A stretch of 14,119 nucleotides of DNA from Streptomyces griseus (GCA_943323705.2 CALPIT020000039.1:1-14119); one strand, 5' to 3'; counted from the stretch's first letter, positions 6,295 to 12,940 are shown. Notes: a model not told the origin generated them from the sequence alone. Program-made: numbers and translations.

Positions 6295-7079
6295 TTGAAG
6301 GAGATTGTTTTTTCTAAATGCTTTTTTAAAGTATAGTTGGTCAGATCAAATTGCACTGGCACTACACTTACATAATTACGTTGTAATGCCCATACATCAG
6401 TATCTTTTGCCTTATCGAAGTTTTTAAATTCACCGGTAAGCCAGAAATATTTTTTTCCTTGAGGGTCTACTCTTTCATCAAATGCCTCATCATATTTTGC
6501 ATAAGCTTGTTTGCAAATTTTGATGCCTTTTATTTCTTCGTATGGAATGGCAGGAATGTTTACATTCAATAGTAAATGCTTATCTAATTTCTTTTGTTTT
6601 AAAATTGTAGAAACGATGGTGTGAACAATTTTTTGAGCAGGCATCATATCTGCCTCATATCTATAATCTAAGAGTGAGAATCCGATGCTGGGAATGCCTT
6701 CAATAGAAGCTTCCATGGCTGCTGACATTGTACCACTGTAAATCACATTGATGGAATGATTGGCGCCGTGATTGATACCACTCAAACAAATATCTGGTTT
6801 GCGGTGAAGTATTTTATCAACAGCTAGTTTTACACAATCAACAGGTGTTCCTGAGGTTTGCCAGGCATCGATTCCATTAAATAGATCTACTTTATTCATT
6901 CTTAGTGGAGAGCCTATAGTGATGGCATGTCCCATGCCACTTTGAGGTTTATCTGGAGCAACGACCACAACTTTTCCAAGTCCTCTTGCGGCTTCAACTA
7001 AGTTTTTTATTCCGGGTGATGTAATTCCATCATCATTGGTAATTAGAATTATCTTTTCTTCTGTTGTAGCTTTTGCCAT
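6291..7079 (-). CDS. surE: 5'/3'-nucleotidase SurE
   Basis: A 262-residue SurE-family nucleotidase. The divalent-metal site residues are all present: N15-D16-D17 in LITNDDGITSPGI, S47 in DKPQSGMGHAIT and N103 in LSGINHGANH. Further family landmarks are TSGTPVDCV (75-83) and YSGTMSAAMEAS. SurE removes phosphate from nucleoside monophosphates, and some members also act on short polyphosphate, usually as a cytosolic dimer or tetramer tied to stationary-phase survival. Length is normal. It starts 33 bp after the preceding minus-strand gene (stop at 7113) and overlaps the next by 4 bp, so the three probably form an operon. A near-consensus TATATTTA (7085-7092, minus) could be a weak internal promoter. 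Confidence 0.96.
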   Translation of the reverse strand: MAKATTEEKIILITNDDGITSPGIKNLVEAARGLGKVVVVAPDKPQSGMGHAITIGSPLRMNKVDLFNGIDAWQTSGTPVDCVKLAVDKILHRKPDICLSGINHGANHSINVIYSGTMSAAMEASIEGIPSIGFSLLDYRYEADMMPAQKIVHTIVSTILKQKKLDKHLLLNVNIPAIPYEEIKGIKICKQAYAKYDEAFDERVDPQGKKYFWLTGEFKNFDKAKDTDVWALQRNYVSVVPVQFDLTNYTLKKHLEKTISFK

Positions 7080-7112
7080 ATTAATAAATATAGGGTGATT
7101 AAAATTAGGGAA

Positions 7113-7571
7113 TTAAAATTTAGGAAAATCCGGACGGGCAATTGCACCGCCTTTAAATGACCATGGTATAGAAATCAAAATCAGGAGGATTGCAATTCCA
7201 AAAAATAGAAGCGTCTTTTTGTGTTTACTTTCAGGAGCAGCTTTTTTAACAGCAGTTCGACCCACGTGAACCAATATCCATGCAAGTATCATGATGAACC
7301 CATGCTCTATGATAAAGAATCTGTCGTAACTATTTTTCATCACTTCGCCCATCGATTTCAATTTAGCCAACCAGCCGTTTGAATACAATAAAATAATGCC
7401 CAACAATAATTGCAGGTCACAAAAAATCATAAAGAACAAACTGATTTTATTGTCAGCAGAAGAGTAAGATCTTTTTTTAATCATGCCTCCAATAGAAGTG
7501 ATGATTGCGAGTAATCCGAAAATCAAAATAGCCCATCTGATAAGGCTGTGTAAAATAATTACTGAGTTCAT
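7113..7571 (-). CDS. Conserved four-TM membrane protein, possibly cytochrome b-like
   Basis: A 152-residue protein from the ATG at 7571 (MNSVIILHSLIRWAILIFG) with four predicted membrane segments. Conserved-looking polar residues sit in or next to membrane segments: H8 in LHSLIRW, the EHGFIMILAWILVHVGR segment with two histidines, and IPW near the end. Spaced histidines in a four-helix protein recall a small b-type cytochrome, but I cannot assign a family, so this is a suggestion only. The frame also opens at a TTG six codons upstream (7589), but that codon overlaps the -7 promoter element, so the ATG is preferred. It is first in a likely operon with surE (33-bp gap). Confidence 0.8.
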   Translation of the reverse strand: MNSVIILHSLIRWAILIFGLLAIITSIGGMIKKRSYSSADNKISLFFMIFCDLQLLLGIILLYSNGWLAKLKSMGEVMKNSYDRFFIIEHGFIMILAWILVHVGRTAVKKAAPESKHKKTLLFFGIAILLILISIPWSFKGGAIARPDFPKF

Positions 7572-7586
7572 AATTTTTATTTTAAG

Positions 7587-7594
7587 CAAATTTA
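7587..7594 (-). promoter_or_regulatory. -7 promoter element (TAAATTTG) for the surE operon
   Basis: On the minus strand TAAATTTG matches TAnnTTTG and lies 15 nt before the ATG at 7571. The repeat-filled spacer begins about 25 bp farther upstream. Confidence 0.5.
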
Positions 7595-7621
7595 GACAAA
7601 TAGTTGGTCAATTCATGATGT

Positions 7622-7664
7622 GGGGATTGGGGATTTGGAATTAAGGAATAGGGATTGGGGAATT
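7622..7664. repeat. 7-nt-period GGGGATT array (family B, reverse orientation)
   Basis: Read on the minus strand: AATTCCCC, AATCCCT, ATTCCTT, AATTCCA, AATCCCC, AATCCCC. It is a more diverged relative of 2083-2138. A frame across it (7582-7773, minus) encodes repeated PNP motifs and is rejected as a gene. Confidence 0.7.
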
Positions 7665-7749
7665 GAAAAAAAATAAATAATAAGAAACAAAAAATAAGGA
7701 ATAAGGAAGTGGCAGTTAGCTTTGAGAAATAGAATATCGGTTGAGTTAA

Positions 7750-7770
7750 CGCCAAACACCAAACGCCAAA
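7750..7770. repeat. Three-unit heptanucleotide array CGCCAAA/CACCAAA
   Basis: CGCCAAA, CACCAAA, CGCCAAA in exact 7-nt register, followed by a fourth partial unit. I saw this family only here. Confidence 0.6.
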
Positions 7771-7774
7771 CAAT

Positions 7775-7964
7775 TAATAATTCGTGAATTCGTGGTTAAC
7801 ACAAGTAAAAAGTAAAAAGTAAAAAATCTAAATAAAAACTTCGTGCAAATCTGTGACTTGGTGTCTTTGTGGCAAAAAATAATTCGTGGTTAACCCAAAT
7901 AAAAAAAACTTCGTGCAACTTTGTGTCTTCGTTTGGCAAAAAATAATTCGTGAATTCGTGGCCA
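7775..7964. repeat. Modular repeat block: AATTCGTG and CTTCGTGCA-type 8/9-nt units with a 7-nt AAGTAAA array (families F and C)
   Basis: The block alternates an 8-nt part (AATTCGTG twice), an A-rich linker that includes three AAGTAAA units (7803-7823), and a 9-nt-period part (CTTCGTGCA, AATCTGTGA, CTTGGTGTC, TTTGTGGCA at 7839-7874; CTTCGTGCA, ACTTTGTGT, CTTCGTTTG at 7909-7935). The segment around GGCAAAAAATAATTCGTG occurs twice, about 64 bp apart, so the module is tandemly duplicated. Inverted copies lie at 12685-12870. Confidence 0.75.
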
Positions 7965-7978
7965 ACAAAAAAATAAAT

Positions 7979-8008
7979 TTTGCTAAACTAAAATATTTAG
8001 TATATTTG
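7979..8008 (+). promoter_or_regulatory. Complete promoter (TTTG -33, TATATTTG -7) for the XRE/S24 repressor gene
   Basis: TTTG at 7979-7982 and TATATTTG at 8001-8008 are separated by 18 bp, the best Bacteroidota-type promoter in the window. The predicted start is near 8012-8015, giving a leader of about 16-19 nt before the ATG at 8031. Confidence 0.7.
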
Positions 8009-8028
8009 TGCTAATCAAATTAGTTTAG
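7983..8028. promoter_or_regulatory. Paired operator-like palindromes flanking the -7 element, inside a longer inverted repeat
   Basis: Two 13-bp palindromes of the same form, CTAAAATATTTAG (7988-8000) and CTAATCAAATTAG (8011-8023), share CTAA-N5-TTAG and bracket the -7 box. Their centres are 23 bp apart, close to two helical turns. In addition CTAAACTAA (7983-7991) and TTAGTTTAG (8020-8028) are perfect inverted arms enclosing the whole. This is the expected layout for autorepression by a dimeric HTH repressor such as the one encoded directly downstream. Confidence 0.65.
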
Positions 8029-8030
8029 TT

Positions 8031-8789
8031 ATGTCAAAAGCCGGATTAAACCTAAAATATCTTCGCAAATTGCGCGGATGGACACAAGAAGAATTTGCCA
8101 ATAAATTAAACATCAAAAGATCTTTGATTGGAGCTTACGAAGAAGAAAGAGCCGATCCAAGAATCGAAATTCTAGAAGTAGTCTCTAATATGTTTAAACT
8201 ATCAATGGATGAATTACTTTTAAAAGATTTGTCTCAGTCTGTAAATACAGGCGGCTATTTGCAAAAACGAAGAATGATGAAAATAGGCAGTGCTGATAGG
8301 AATGTCATTCACTTCGTTCCGGTTAAAGCAGCAGCTGGTTATCTTTCAAGCTATGCAGATAGTGAATTTATAGACGAGCTCAATACATTCACTCTTCCCA
8401 TGCTTACCGGTGGCGATTACCGAGCTTTTGAAATTATAGGAGATAGTATGTTGCCCACACCAAGTGGTAGCATCATTGTAGGAGAAAAAGTAGAATCACT
8501 TGAAGATACCAAAAACGGACAAGCATATATTGTTGTCAGTAAAAATGAAGGAATCGTTTACAAGCGTATTCAAAAAAATAATAAGTCTAAAAACAAAATC
8601 ACGCTTGAAAGCGATAATCCCAATTACCAGCCTTATCAAATCAATGCAGAAGACATCGTTGAATTGTGGCAGGCTCAGGTTGTTATCGGCAAAGTAGCTT
8701 CTCAGCAAAGATGGGATGTAAATTCATTGGCCAATTTGGTTAACAACTTACAAGATCAGGTGAGTACGTTGAAGAAGAAGATGAATTGA
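8031..8789 (+). CDS. XRE-family HTH repressor with LexA-like S24 autoprotease domain
   Basis: A 252-residue protein with an N-terminal HTH_3/XRE DNA-binding domain (about residues 7-61; LRKLRGWTQEEFANKLNIKR) and a C-terminal S24 (LexA/CI/UmuD) domain (about 95-220). A plausible self-cleavage site is A102-G103 in VPVKAAAGYLSS; the Ser-Lys dyad is probably S139 (IIGDSM) and K178 (GIVYKRI). The tail (about 229-250) is coiled-coil-like (LANLVNNLQDQVSTLKKK). Inferred role: a repressor inactivated by RecA-stimulated self-cleavage upon DNA damage, resembling phage CI and chromosomal Bacteroidota homologues. Two palindromes over its own promoter suggest autoregulation, and the next gene is ssb, which fits a damage-response setting. 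No phage genes are nearby. It is distinct from canonical LexA, which has a winged-helix N-terminus. Confidence 0.9.
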   Translation: MSKAGLNLKYLRKLRGWTQEEFANKLNIKRSLIGAYEEERADPRIEILEVVSNMFKLSMDELLLKDLSQSVNTGGYLQKRRMMKIGSADRNVIHFVPVKAAAGYLSSYADSEFIDELNTFTLPMLTGGDYRAFEIIGDSMLPTPSGSIIVGEKVESLEDTKNGQAYIVVSKNEGIVYKRIQKNNKSKNKITLESDNPNYQPYQINAEDIVELWQAQVVIGKVASQQRWDVNSLANLVNNLQDQVSTLKKKMN

Positions 8790-8828
8790 TTTTTCAATTT
8801 GATGATTTGGTAATTTGTTAATCTGATG
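8789..8828. repeat. 8-nt-period array ATTTGNTR, directly after the repressor stop codon (family E)
   Basis: Five 8-mers in exact register: ATTTTTCA, ATTTGATG, ATTTGGTA, ATTTGTTA, ATCTGATG. The first starts at the last base of the TGA stop. It is inverted relative to 8921-8976. Confidence 0.75.
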
Positions 8829-8830
8829 AT

Positions 8831-8885
8831 GGTTCATAATGAGTCATTATTCAATCCCAGTCGGCGGTTGGCAAGGTTATGAACC
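8831..8885. other. Structured 55-bp core between inverted arrays: possible 3' hairpin, small RNA or element core
   Basis: GGTTCATAA (8831-8839) pairs perfectly with TTATGAACC (8877-8885). Inside, CCAGTC (8857-8862) pairs with GGTTGG (8866-8871) with two G-T pairs, and ATAATGA-G-TCATTAT (8836-8850) is a 15-bp palindrome that competes with the outer stem. GC content is higher than in the flanks. No T tract follows, so an intrinsic terminator is not favoured. Confidence 0.5.
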
Positions 8886-8920
8886 CGAGTAAACATTCTT
8901 CTTTATCTGAAAAAATAAAC

Positions 8921-8976
8921 AAATTGTCAAATCTCTAAATCACCAAATTATTGCATTAACAAATTTCCAAATTGGG
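8921..8976. repeat. 8-nt-period array AAAT+NNNN (family E)
   Basis: Seven 8-mers fill exactly 56 bp. Six begin with AAAT followed by four variable bases (TGTC, CTCT, CACC, TATT, TTCC, TGGG); one unit is GCATTAAC. It ends about 110 bp before the ssb start. The remaining sequence up to ssb shows no clear promoter; TACCTTCA (9040-9047) is only a weak match. Confidence 0.8.
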
Positions 8977-9089
8977 TTCTTGTTTATTTCTTGTGTAAAA
9001 CTGATCCTCATAATAATCGAACCTCTTTATACAAAATCATACCTTCAAAATATTATTAGATACATCGATAACAATTAAAAAACAAAAAC

Positions 9090-9527
9090 ATGATTAAGTT
9101 ACAGATCATTGGCAATCTGGGAAAAGATTGCATCGTAAAGGAAGTAAATGGTAAAAATGTCATCAACTTCAGTGTGGCTCACACAGAGCGTTACAAAGAT
9201 TCACAGGGTAATCAAAAAGAAAGAACTACTTGGGTGGAATGTGCTTATTGGACAGACAGAACTGCCGTTGCTCAGTATTTAACCAAAGGCAGAACAGTAT
9301 ATGCCGAAGGTTCTCCGGAAGCAGATGCTTACAGCAACAAAGAAGGACAACCTGCCGCAACGCTTAGAATGCGTGTGCAAAATGTACAATTGCTCAGCAA
9401 CAATAGTGGTAACGAAGGTGCAACCCCATCTTATTCTAATGCGGGCTCAACATCAGTTTCTTCTAACCCTGTTAATGCTCCGGCAGAAATGTCGACTACA
9501 GCTGGAGATGATGGACTTCCATTTTAA
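9090..9527 (+). CDS. ssb: Single-stranded DNA-binding protein
   Basis: A 145-residue SSB. The OB fold (about residues 1-105) starts MIKLQIIGNLGKDCIVKEV and carries FSVAHTERYKD and TTWVECAYWTDRTAVAQYL, with the aromatic residues expected for ssDNA binding. A flexible Ser/Asn/Pro-rich linker (about 106-138) leads to the acidic tail GDDGLPF, the conserved tip that recruits replication and repair partners. Length is normal. It protects ssDNA in replication, recombination and repair. It lies 300 bp downstream of the S24 repressor on the same strand, separated by two repeat arrays and a hairpin, so it probably has its own promoter. An intrinsic terminator follows within 27 bp. Whether this is the only ssb of the genome cannot be told. 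Confidence 0.96.
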   Translation: MIKLQIIGNLGKDCIVKEVNGKNVINFSVAHTERYKDSQGNQKERTTWVECAYWTDRTAVAQYLTKGRTVYAEGSPEADAYSNKEGQPAATLRMRVQNVQLLSNNSGNEGATPSYSNAGSTSVSSNPVNAPAEMSTTAGDDGLPF

Positions 9528-9553
9528 TATTGCTTCAAATTAATTGATAACTT

Positions 9554-9583
9554 AGCTTCTCATTTTTGGGAAGCTTTTTTTTT
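9554..9583 (+). terminator. Intrinsic terminator of ssb
   Basis: AGCTTCTC pairs with GGGAAGCT (8 bp, one G-T) around an ATTTTT loop, followed by an uninterrupted run of eight T. Confidence 0.85.
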
Positions 9584-9590
9584 CAAAAAT

Positions 9591-9629
9591 GTTCAATTTG
9601 TTCAAGATGTTTCATTGGTTCAAAAAGTT
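9591..9629. repeat. 9-nt-period array GTTCAA+NNN (family D)
   Basis: GTTCAATTT, GTTCAAGAT, GTTTCATTG, GTTCAAAAA and a partial fifth unit, in exact 9-nt register. Same family as 5899-5990, and again placed directly behind a gene end (8 bp after the ssb terminator T tract). Confidence 0.75.
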
Positions 9630-9650
9630 TTAAACAGCAAAAAGCAAGCA

Positions 9651-9680
9651 ACTTTCCCCTTTGGGGTATTGAGGGGGCTG
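9651..9680. repeat. C/G-rich repeat (family G), copy 1
   Basis: Contains CCCCTTTGGGG and GAGGGGGCT; the reverse complement reads AGCCCCCT, then CCCCAAAGGGG. Other copies are at 12637-12663, 12906-12940 and 13089-13117. It lies 17 bp upstream of the GH92 start codon, where no TAnnTTTG promoter is evident. Confidence 0.65.
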
Positions 9681-9696
9681 CACAATAAGTAATATT

Positions 9697-12645
9697 ATGC
9701 GCAAAATTCTTATTCACTTCTTCCTGGTAATTACCACCTTCGGTTATTCACAAACCAATTTCACTCAATACGTAAATCCTTTCATAGGAACTGGTGGTCA
9801 TGGTCATACCTATCCAGGTGCTGTTGTGCCACATGGTATGGTGCAATTAAGTCCAGATACCAGATTGGAAGGCTGGGATGGTTGTGGAGGTTACCATTAT
9901 TCAGATAGCTTTATCCATGGTTTTACTCATACTCATTTAAGTGGAACTGGTTGTACCGACTATGGAGATATTTTACTCATGCCCGGGAATGGCAATCCAT
10001 TTCCGAATAATAAAATATATGGTTCTTTATTTTCTCATAATTCAGAATCAGCATCGCCCGGTTATTATAAAGTGAAATTATTGGATGATAATGTTGATGT
10101 CGAATTAACTGCAACTGAAAGAGTGGGATTTCATCATTATACATTTTCGAATCCTGAAAACAATTATGTTATTCTCGATTTGAAACATAGAGACGAAGTA
10201 CTTGAATCTTCATTGAAAATCGAAGATGAATATACAGTTTCCGGATTGAGAAGAAGCAAAGCCTGGGCTGATAATCAGTATGTTTATTTTGTAATAAAAT
10301 TTTCTTCTCCGATTTCAAAAATGGGGATTTGGGACAATGATGTGTTAATTGCTAATAATACAAATAATCTAGATAATTCTAAAAATGCTAAGGCTTATTT
10401 TTCTTTTGATTTGAGTACATCAAAAAATCTGTACGTTAAAGTCGCTATTTCTCCTGTTAGTGTAGATGGAGCAAAACGAAATCTTGAAACAGAAACCGCA
10501 GGTGCTGATTTTGCTAAGGTGAAATTACAGGCTGAAGAAAAATGGGATAATGAACTTTCTAAGATTGAAGTAAAGGGAAATGATAAAGACAAATTGACGG
10601 TTTTTTACACAGCTTTATATCATACTGCAGTTGTGCCAAACATCAATATGGATGTGGATGGTCAGTATCGTGGTAGAGATAATCAGATTCATAAAGCGGA
10701 AGACTTTACTTATTATTCTGTATTCTCATTATGGGACACTTACCGCGCTGCTCATCCTTTGTACACTATCATTGATCAGAAAAGAACTTTAGATTATATA
10801 AAAACATTTTTAATCCAATACCAACAGGGTGGTAGATTACCCGTTTGGGAATTGTCGTCTTGCGAAACGGATTGCATGATTGGATATCATAGTGTACCTG
10901 TTATAGTTGATGCCTACATGAAAGGGCTCAATCAATTTGATACATCATTGGCACTTGAGGCGATGATGAAATCTGCAAATTGGAATCACTTGGGTTTGCC
11001 GTCATTGATTTCAAATGGTATGATTACTGTTGAAGATGAGCATGAAAGTGTAAGCAAAAATTTGGAATATGCATATGATGATTATTGCATTGCCATGTAT
11101 GCAAAAGCAATAGGTAACAATGAAGCATACATAAAGTATATCAAACGTGCTCAGTATTATAAAAATATTCTTGATTATAAATCAGGATTTGTCCGTCCTC
11201 GAAAAAATGGAGGATGGATTTCGCCTTTTGATCCTCGTGAAGTCAACAATCATTTTACAGAGGCCAACAGCTGGCAATATTCTTTTTATTTTCCTCAAGA
11301 CATTAATGGATACATCAGCATGATGGGTGGAAAGAAAAAGCTGGAATCCAAGCTCGATGCATTATTCAATGAAAATTCCAAAACAACTGGAAGAGACCAA
11401 AGTGATATCACTGGTTTGATTGGACAATATGCTCATGGTAATGAACCCAGTCACCATATTATTTATTTGTATGATTATACTGACAATCCTGCTAAAGCTC
11501 AATTCTATGCCAACAAAGTGATGAACGAGTTTTACAAGAATTCGCCTGATGGTTTGATTGGTAATGAAGATTGCGGACAAATGAGCGCGTGGTACGTGAT
11601 GAGCGCTTTAGGATTTTATCCTGTAACTCCAGGAAACAACAAATACATGATTGGTACGCCTCAATTCAGTTTGGCTGAAATTCATCTTGAAAATGGGAAG
11701 TCATTTGTAGTGAATGCTGTCAATAAAACTGATTCGACTATTTATATTCATAATGTGCTGTTGAGTACTTCACAAAATTTAAAACCAACTAATTGGAAGT
11801 CGCCTTATCTTAATCATTTTGATATTGCTAATGGAGGATTGGTTACTTTCAATATGGCAGCCCTGCCACTTAATTGTTTTACACTCCCTAACAATGATGA
11901 AGAGCTCTCAAAAATGACCGATTCCAAAATAGTGTTGAATCCCATTATTGAAGGCGGAAATATTTCATTTATCGGAAAGAAAACCATTTCTATTTCATCT
12001 CCTCAAAAAGGGGTGAAAATTTATTATTCATTAAATGGTGAAACGCCGAATGAGAAAATGAAGCTGTATGTAAATCCTATTGTGATTGATTCTTCAATGG
12101 AGATAAAAGCTATTGCCGTTGATAAAGACAATAACAGTAGTTTTGTTACATCCGCTTTCTTTAGAAAGAAAACAAATAATTGGTCTGTTAAATTAATTGC
12201 TTCTTATGAGCCACAATACAATGGTGGTGGCGAAGATGGATTGATAGATGGTATTCATGGAAGCACCAACTGGCGGATGGGCAACTGGCAGGGTTATCAA
12301 TTGCAAAATCCTGAAATGATTATTGATTTAAAAAAACAAACTTCAATATCCAAAGTAAGTATCGGTTTTTTACAAGATGTTCGTGCCTGGATTGTGATGC
12401 CTAAAAAAGTTAGTGTTTACATCTCACACGATGGTGTGAATTTTGAAAAAGTATATGTTGGAGAAAATTACATTCCTATTGAAGATGTAAATCCTCAGTT
12501 AAAGAAAGTGGAAGCAGCATTTGAGAAACAACCATGCCGTTATATCAAAATTGTTGCAGAACAGTTTGGTAAATTACCTTCTTGGCATGAAGGGGCAGGG
12601 GGTGATACGCATATATTTATGGATGAGGTGGAAGTGGCCCCCTAA
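9697..12645 (+). CDS. Secreted GH92 family alpha-mannosidase with CHB_HEX-like and F5/8 type C-like C-terminal domains
   Basis: A 982-residue protein with a signal peptide (MRKILIHFFLVITTFGYSQ). The GH92 core (about residues 22-735) starts QYVNPFIGTGGHGHTYPGA and holds the family landmarks: GGYHYSD with GFTHTHLSGTG, FSLWDTYRAAHPL (343-355), WELSSCETDCMIGYHSVPV, TEANSWQYSFYFPQDI with likely acid E522, GNEPSHH (581-587) and GNEDCGQMSAWYVMSALGFYP (622-642), whose acidic residues serve as base. GH92 enzymes are calcium-dependent, inverting exo-alpha-mannosidases acting on N-glycans and mannans. Residues about 750-825 resemble the chitobiase C-terminal (CHB_HEX) fold, and 830-980 a discoidin/F5-8C carbohydrate-binding domain. 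No lipobox or type IX secretion tail is seen. No SusC/SusD genes are nearby, so it is not in an obvious utilisation locus. The last two codons (Ala-Pro) and the TAA lie inside a dispersed C/G-rich repeat. Confidence 0.95.
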   Translation: MRKILIHFFLVITTFGYSQTNFTQYVNPFIGTGGHGHTYPGAVVPHGMVQLSPDTRLEGWDGCGGYHYSDSFIHGFTHTHLSGTGCTDYGDILLMPGNGNPFPNNKIYGSLFSHNSESASPGYYKVKLLDDNVDVELTATERVGFHHYTFSNPENNYVILDLKHRDEVLESSLKIEDEYTVSGLRRSKAWADNQYVYFVIKFSSPISKMGIWDNDVLIANNTNNLDNSKNAKAYFSFDLSTSKNLYVKVAISPVSVDGAKRNLETETAGADFAKVKLQAEEKWDNELSKIEVKGNDKDKLTVFYTALYHTAVVPNINMDVDGQYRGRDNQIHKAEDFTYYSVFSLWDTYRAAHPLYTIIDQKRTLDYIKTFLIQYQQGGRLPVWELSSCETDCMIGYHSVPVIVDAYMKGLNQFDTSLALEAMMKSANWNHLGLPSLISNGMITVEDEHESVSKNLEYAYDDYCIAMYAKAIGNNEAYIKYIKRAQYYKNILDYKSGFVRPRKNGGWISPFDPREVNNHFTEANSWQYSFYFPQDINGYISMMGGKKKLESKLDALFNENSKTTGRDQSDITGLIGQYAHGNEPSHHIIYLYDYTDNPAKAQFYANKVMNEFYKNSPDGLIGNEDCGQMSAWYVMSALGFYPVTPGNNKYMIGTPQFSLAEIHLENGKSFVVNAVNKTDSTIYIHNVLLSTSQNLKPTNWKSPYLNHFDIANGGLVTFNMAALPLNCFTLPNNDEELSKMTDSKIVLNPIIEGGNISFIGKKTISISSPQKGVKIYYSLNGETPNEKMKLYVNPIVIDSSMEIKAIAVDKDNNSSFVTSAFFRKKTNNWSVKLIASYEPQYNGGGEDGLIDGIHGSTNWRMGNWQGYQLQNPEMIIDLKKQTSISKVSIGFLQDVRAWIVMPKKVSVYISHDGVNFEKVYVGENYIPIEDVNPQLKKVEAAFEKQPCRYIKIVAEQFGKLPSWHEGAGGDTHIFMDEVEVAP

Positions 12646-12663
12646 ATCCCCCAAGGGGGAGTT
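12637..12663. repeat. C/G-rich repeat (family G), copy 2, containing the GH92 stop codon
   Basis: GCCCCCTAAATCCCCCAAGG and onward; CCCCC and GGGGG can pair across AA. The TAA of the GH92 gene (12643-12645) is part of the repeat. Copies 1, 3 and 4 are in the opposite orientation. Confidence 0.75.
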
Positions 12664-12684
12664 GATTGTGTTATGTTGGATTAA

Positions 12685-12739
12685 CCACGAATGCAAGAAT
12701 ATTTTGCCACGAAGTCACGAGGCACAAAGTTGCACGAAG
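12685..12739. repeat. CACGAA-type 8/9-nt repeat cluster (family F, reverse)
   Basis: Units CCACGAATG, CCACGAAGT, CACGAGGCA, CAAAGTTGC, ACGAAG; the reverse complement reads CTTCGTGCA, ACTTTGTGC and so on, matching 7839-7935. Confidence 0.7.
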
Positions 12740-12753
12740 TTTTTTCCGCGATT

Positions 12754-12777
12754 GGCGCCGGTCTAACGACCGGTGTC
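12754..12777. other. Stable hairpin GGCGCCGGTC / GACCGGTGTC
   Basis: A 10-bp stem including two G-T pairs closes a four-base loop TAAC. With the next hairpin it sits between two family-F clusters. Not followed by a T tract, so not a terminator by itself. Confidence 0.6.
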
Positions 12778-12787
12778 TACTAGAGGT

Positions 12788-12810
12788 ACTCAGTCTCCGA
12801 CTGAGTTTTT
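12788..12810 (+). terminator. Probable intrinsic terminator downstream of the GH92 gene
   Basis: ACTCAGTC pairs perfectly with GACTGAGT around the loop TCC, followed by TTTT and then C and TTTT. It is about 140 bp past the GH92 stop codon, the first good terminator after that gene. Confidence 0.7.
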
Positions 12811-12816
12811 CTTTTA

Positions 12817-12870
12817 CCACGAATTCACGAATATTTTGCCACGAATTCACGAATGCACAAAGTTGCACGA
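12817..12870. repeat. CACGAATT-type 8/9-nt repeat cluster (family F, reverse)
   Basis: CCACGAATTCACGAAT occurs twice, followed by GCACAAAGTTGCACGAA as in 12721-12739. Short single copies of the same words recur at 12947-12960 and 13036-13052. Confidence 0.7.
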
Positions 12871-12905
12871 AAATCTTTCTTGAATTTAGTAGATAATTTA
12901 TATTG

Positions 12906-12940
12906 CTCCCTTCTCCCTTGGGGGAATGGGATGGGGTTAT
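12906..12940. repeat. C/G-rich repeat (family G), copy 3
   Basis: Contains CTCCCTTGGGGGAATGGGAT; the reverse complement has TTCCCCCAAGGGAGAAG, close to copy 2. The surrounding 12871-13088 has no credible gene; frames there translate repeat sequence. Confidence 0.6.

Noticed and set aside
7582..7773. 63-codon minus-strand frame with a hydrophobic stretch
   Set aside because: It spans the 7-nt GGGGATT array, giving PNP-type repeats, and overlaps the surE-operon promoter.
8921..8976. CRISPR-like array (constant AAAT with variable blocks)
   Set aside because: Units of 8 nt are far too short for CRISPR repeats and spacers, and no cas genes are present.
8031..9527. Prophage region suggested by a CI-like repressor and ssb
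   Set aside because: No integrase, replication, structural or lysis genes and no attachment-site repeats are seen; neighbours are chromosomal genes.
9697..12645. Polysaccharide utilisation locus around the GH92 enzyme
   Set aside because: No SusC/SusD pair, sigma/anti-sigma pair or other glycoside hydrolase lies within the window; a locus would need to be shown elsewhere.
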